Positions 6,417-7,265 of a DNA stretch of 7,265 bases are shown piece after piece. Positions within the stretch are counted from its first letter, which is position 1; every line of letters begins with the position of its first letter. The stretch is from assembly GCA_947303755.1 (NCBI GenBank), contig CAMYZF010000052.1, forward strand, positions 1 through 7,265. Reading direction: 5' to 3'. A program made the translations under genes and the position numbers. The DNA is from an uncultured Erysipelotrichaceae bacterium (GTDB taxonomy: Bacteria; Bacillota_I; Bacilli_A; RFN20; CAG-826). The notes under the pieces were generated by a model that had not been told where the DNA came from, searched no databases, and worked only from the letters and a program-made list of their open reading frames with translations.

Positions 6417-7073
6417 ATGCAAACTTGGAAAGATTTTTTTAATGAAGTAGGTCAAAAGGATTATTCAAAAACGCTTCATGAATTCTTGGATAAGGAATAC
6501 GCGACTCAAGTTGTGTATCCTCCAAGAAAATTGATGTTTAGAGCATTTGAACTCACTCCAGTTGATCAAATTAAAGTGGTAATTATTGGTCAAGATCCTT
6601 ATCACGAACCTCGTCAAGCTATGGGTTTGTCTTTTTCTGTTCCAAGTGATGTGAAATGTCCACCATCATTAGTGAATATTTTTAAAGAAATCGAAAGCGA
6701 TTTGGGCATTCAAATGAGAAGAGATGGAGATTTAACCTATCTTGCAAAACAAGGTGTATTTTTACTCAACGCTTATCTTTCAGTTAGGAAGGGAGAACCA
6801 CTTTCCCATCGCCGAGAAGAATATGATTTATTCATGTTAGATGTCATTAAATTTTTAGACAAATTAGAACAACCAATTGTCTTTATGTTATGGGGCAGTT
6901 TTGCGCAAAAATATTCAAAATACCTCGCAAATCCCGGTCATCTTATTTTAAAAAGTGTCCATCCATCTCCACTTGGTGCCAATCACGGAGGCTGGTTTGG
7001 ACTCAAACAATTTTCAAGGTGCAACGAGTATCTAAAAGCTCATAATGTTAAACCTATTGATTGGCAAAATTAA
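6417..7073 (+). CDS. ung: Uracil-DNA glycosylase, family 1
   Basis: This 218-residue protein, of normal length for the family, removes uracil from DNA by cleaving the N-glycosidic bond and so starts base excision repair. Starting at the ATG at 6417, GQDPYH (58-63) is the water-activating loop with catalytic Asp60. F73 is the uracil-stacking Phe, and LLN (116-118) supplies the uracil-reading Asn118. HPSPL (182-186) carries the catalytic His182 and the DNA-intercalating Leu186. All key residues known from E. coli Ung are present. The protein ends in PIDWQN, close to the usual C-terminus. The start was chosen by alignment (MQTWKDFF against LTWHDVL in E. coli) and by the promoter only 6 bases upstream. 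It is divergent from a glycosyltransferase operon, with no functional link. No terminator follows before the TPP riboswitch, so its transcript may run into the riboswitch. Confidence 0.97.
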   Translation: MQTWKDFFNEVGQKDYSKTLHEFLDKEYATQVVYPPRKLMFRAFELTPVDQIKVVIIGQDPYHEPRQAMGLSFSVPSDVKCPPSLVNIFKEIESDLGIQMRRDGDLTYLAKQGVFLLNAYLSVRKGEPLSHRREEYDLFMLDVIKFLDKLEQPIVFMLWGSFAQKYSKYLANPGHLILKSVHPSPLGANHGGWFGLKQFSRCNEYLKAHNVKPIDWQN

Positions 7074-7084
7074 AGTAATATAAT
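7057..7084 (+). promoter_or_regulatory. Promoter of the TPP-riboswitch transcript
   Basis: TTGATT (7057-7062), a 16-base spacer and a perfect TATAAT (7079-7084) predict a transcription start near 7089-7091, right at the first paired base of the aptamer. The -35 box lies within the last codons of ung and the -10 box is 6 bases past its stop. Confidence 0.7.
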
Positions 7085-7089
7085 TTATA

Positions 7090-7175
7090 CGTAGGGAGCT
7101 GGGCGAACCTGGCTGAGAGTGTTCTTACTTCAGAACTAACCTGACCTGATCTAGGTAATGCTAGCGGAGGTACGA
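7090..7175 (+). ncRNA. TPP riboswitch aptamer (THI element)
   Basis: This is the aptamer that binds thiamine pyrophosphate. The conserved blocks are present in order: GGGAGC (7094-7099), GGCTGAGAG (7111-7119, the CUGAGA pyrimidine-binding loop) and ACCTGATCTAGGTAATG with CTAGCGGAGG (7144-7170). The CTAG/CTAG arms at 7151-7154 and 7161-7164 form P5. CGTA (7090-7093) and TACG (7171-7174) close P1. Minor departures from consensus are GGG rather than GGGG on the 5' side and AGGTA rather than AGGGA on the 3' side. TPP riboswitches control thiamine synthesis or uptake genes, so the gene that follows should belong to thiamine metabolism. Confidence 0.95.
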
Positions 7176-7186
7176 TTTTAAAGTAT

Positions 7187-7214
7187 TTTCCGCATCTGAA
7201 AGGCGGATTTTTTT
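7187..7214 (+). terminator. Riboswitch-controlled intrinsic terminator
   Basis: TCCGC (7189-7193) and GCGGA (7203-7207) form a stem with a 9-base loop, followed by seven Ts (7208-7214). The T-tract touches the ATG at 7215. The left arm can instead pair with GCGGAGG at 7164-7170 in the aptamer (5 Watson-Crick and 2 G-U pairs), which would act as antiterminator when TPP is absent. Confidence 0.8.
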
Positions 7215-7265
7215 ATGAAAGTTAGACGTATTCTAAATTGGATTATTATCTGTTCATCCATTCTT
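7215..7265 (+). CDS. TPP-regulated gene, first 17 codons only
   Basis: The ATG at 7215 directly follows the riboswitch terminator and the frame stays open to the window end. The visible residues are MKVRRILNWIIICSSIL: a short basic stretch (K2, R4, R5) and then a hydrophobic run, as at the start of a signal peptide, a lipoprotein signal or a first membrane segment. Behind a TPP riboswitch this suggests a thiamine or precursor transporter component, such as a substrate-binding lipoprotein or a membrane subunit, but 17 residues cannot decide. The only SD-like sequence is GGCGGA in the terminator's right arm, 7 bases before the ATG, so this gene, unlike its neighbours, has a long structured leader. 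Confidence 0.6.
   Translation, partial: MKVRRILNWIIICSSIL

Overview
The window looks like chromosomal DNA from a low-GC, Gram-positive-type bacterium, probably an uncultured gut Bacilli or Mollicutes-related lineage. The reasons are AT-rich intergenic DNA, near-consensus sigma-A promoters (TATAAT), intrinsic terminators, an SD of AAAGGA type at the one clear operon-internal gene, and an N-terminal Ung sequence typical of Bacilli. TGA is used as a real stop (at the ATGA junction at 5259-5262) and Trp is TGG in the genes read, so this is genetic code 11, not the Mycoplasma code. The taxonomic placement is an inference.

Layout: 1-1299 (+) is the 3' part of a secreted, Thr/Ala-rich protein with an OB-like domain, two BIG_2-type Ig-like domains and a beta-rich C-terminal domain. 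It converges on a Wzx-type flippase (1347-2831, -), with two oppositely directed terminators in between. A 113-bp divergent regulatory region (2832-2944) holds a 25-bp palindrome, a 9-bp direct repeat and two promoters. A WbuB-like GT4 glycosyltransferase (2945-4129, +) follows and overlaps tail to tail, by 28 bp, a two-gene minus-strand operon of GT4-type glycosyltransferases (6359 to 5259, then 5262 to 4102). A 57-bp divergent region with overlapping promoters leads to ung (6417-7073, +). Finally, a TPP riboswitch with a terminator/antiterminator platform (about 7090-7214) precedes the first 17 codons of an unidentified, membrane-directed or secreted protein.

The flippase and three glycosyltransferases are most simply read as part of a surface polysaccharide (capsule or exopolysaccharide) pathway: cytoplasmic glycosyltransferases build a lipid-linked oligosaccharide and the flippase moves it across the membrane. 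They lie in three transcription units. No polymerase, initiating phosphosugar transferase or sugar-nucleotide gene is in the window, so the polymer cannot be named. ung (DNA repair) and the TPP-controlled gene are functionally unrelated neighbours.

The most unusual signal is regulatory. Three promoters place TATAAT only 6-8 bases before the start codon, with no Shine-Dalgarno sequence, and a fourth leaves only a very short leader. This predicts leaderless mRNAs for first genes, while the operon-internal gene keeps an SD. No stretch longer than 300 bases lacks a gene. I saw no tRNA, rRNA, CRISPR array, insertion sequence or phage gene.
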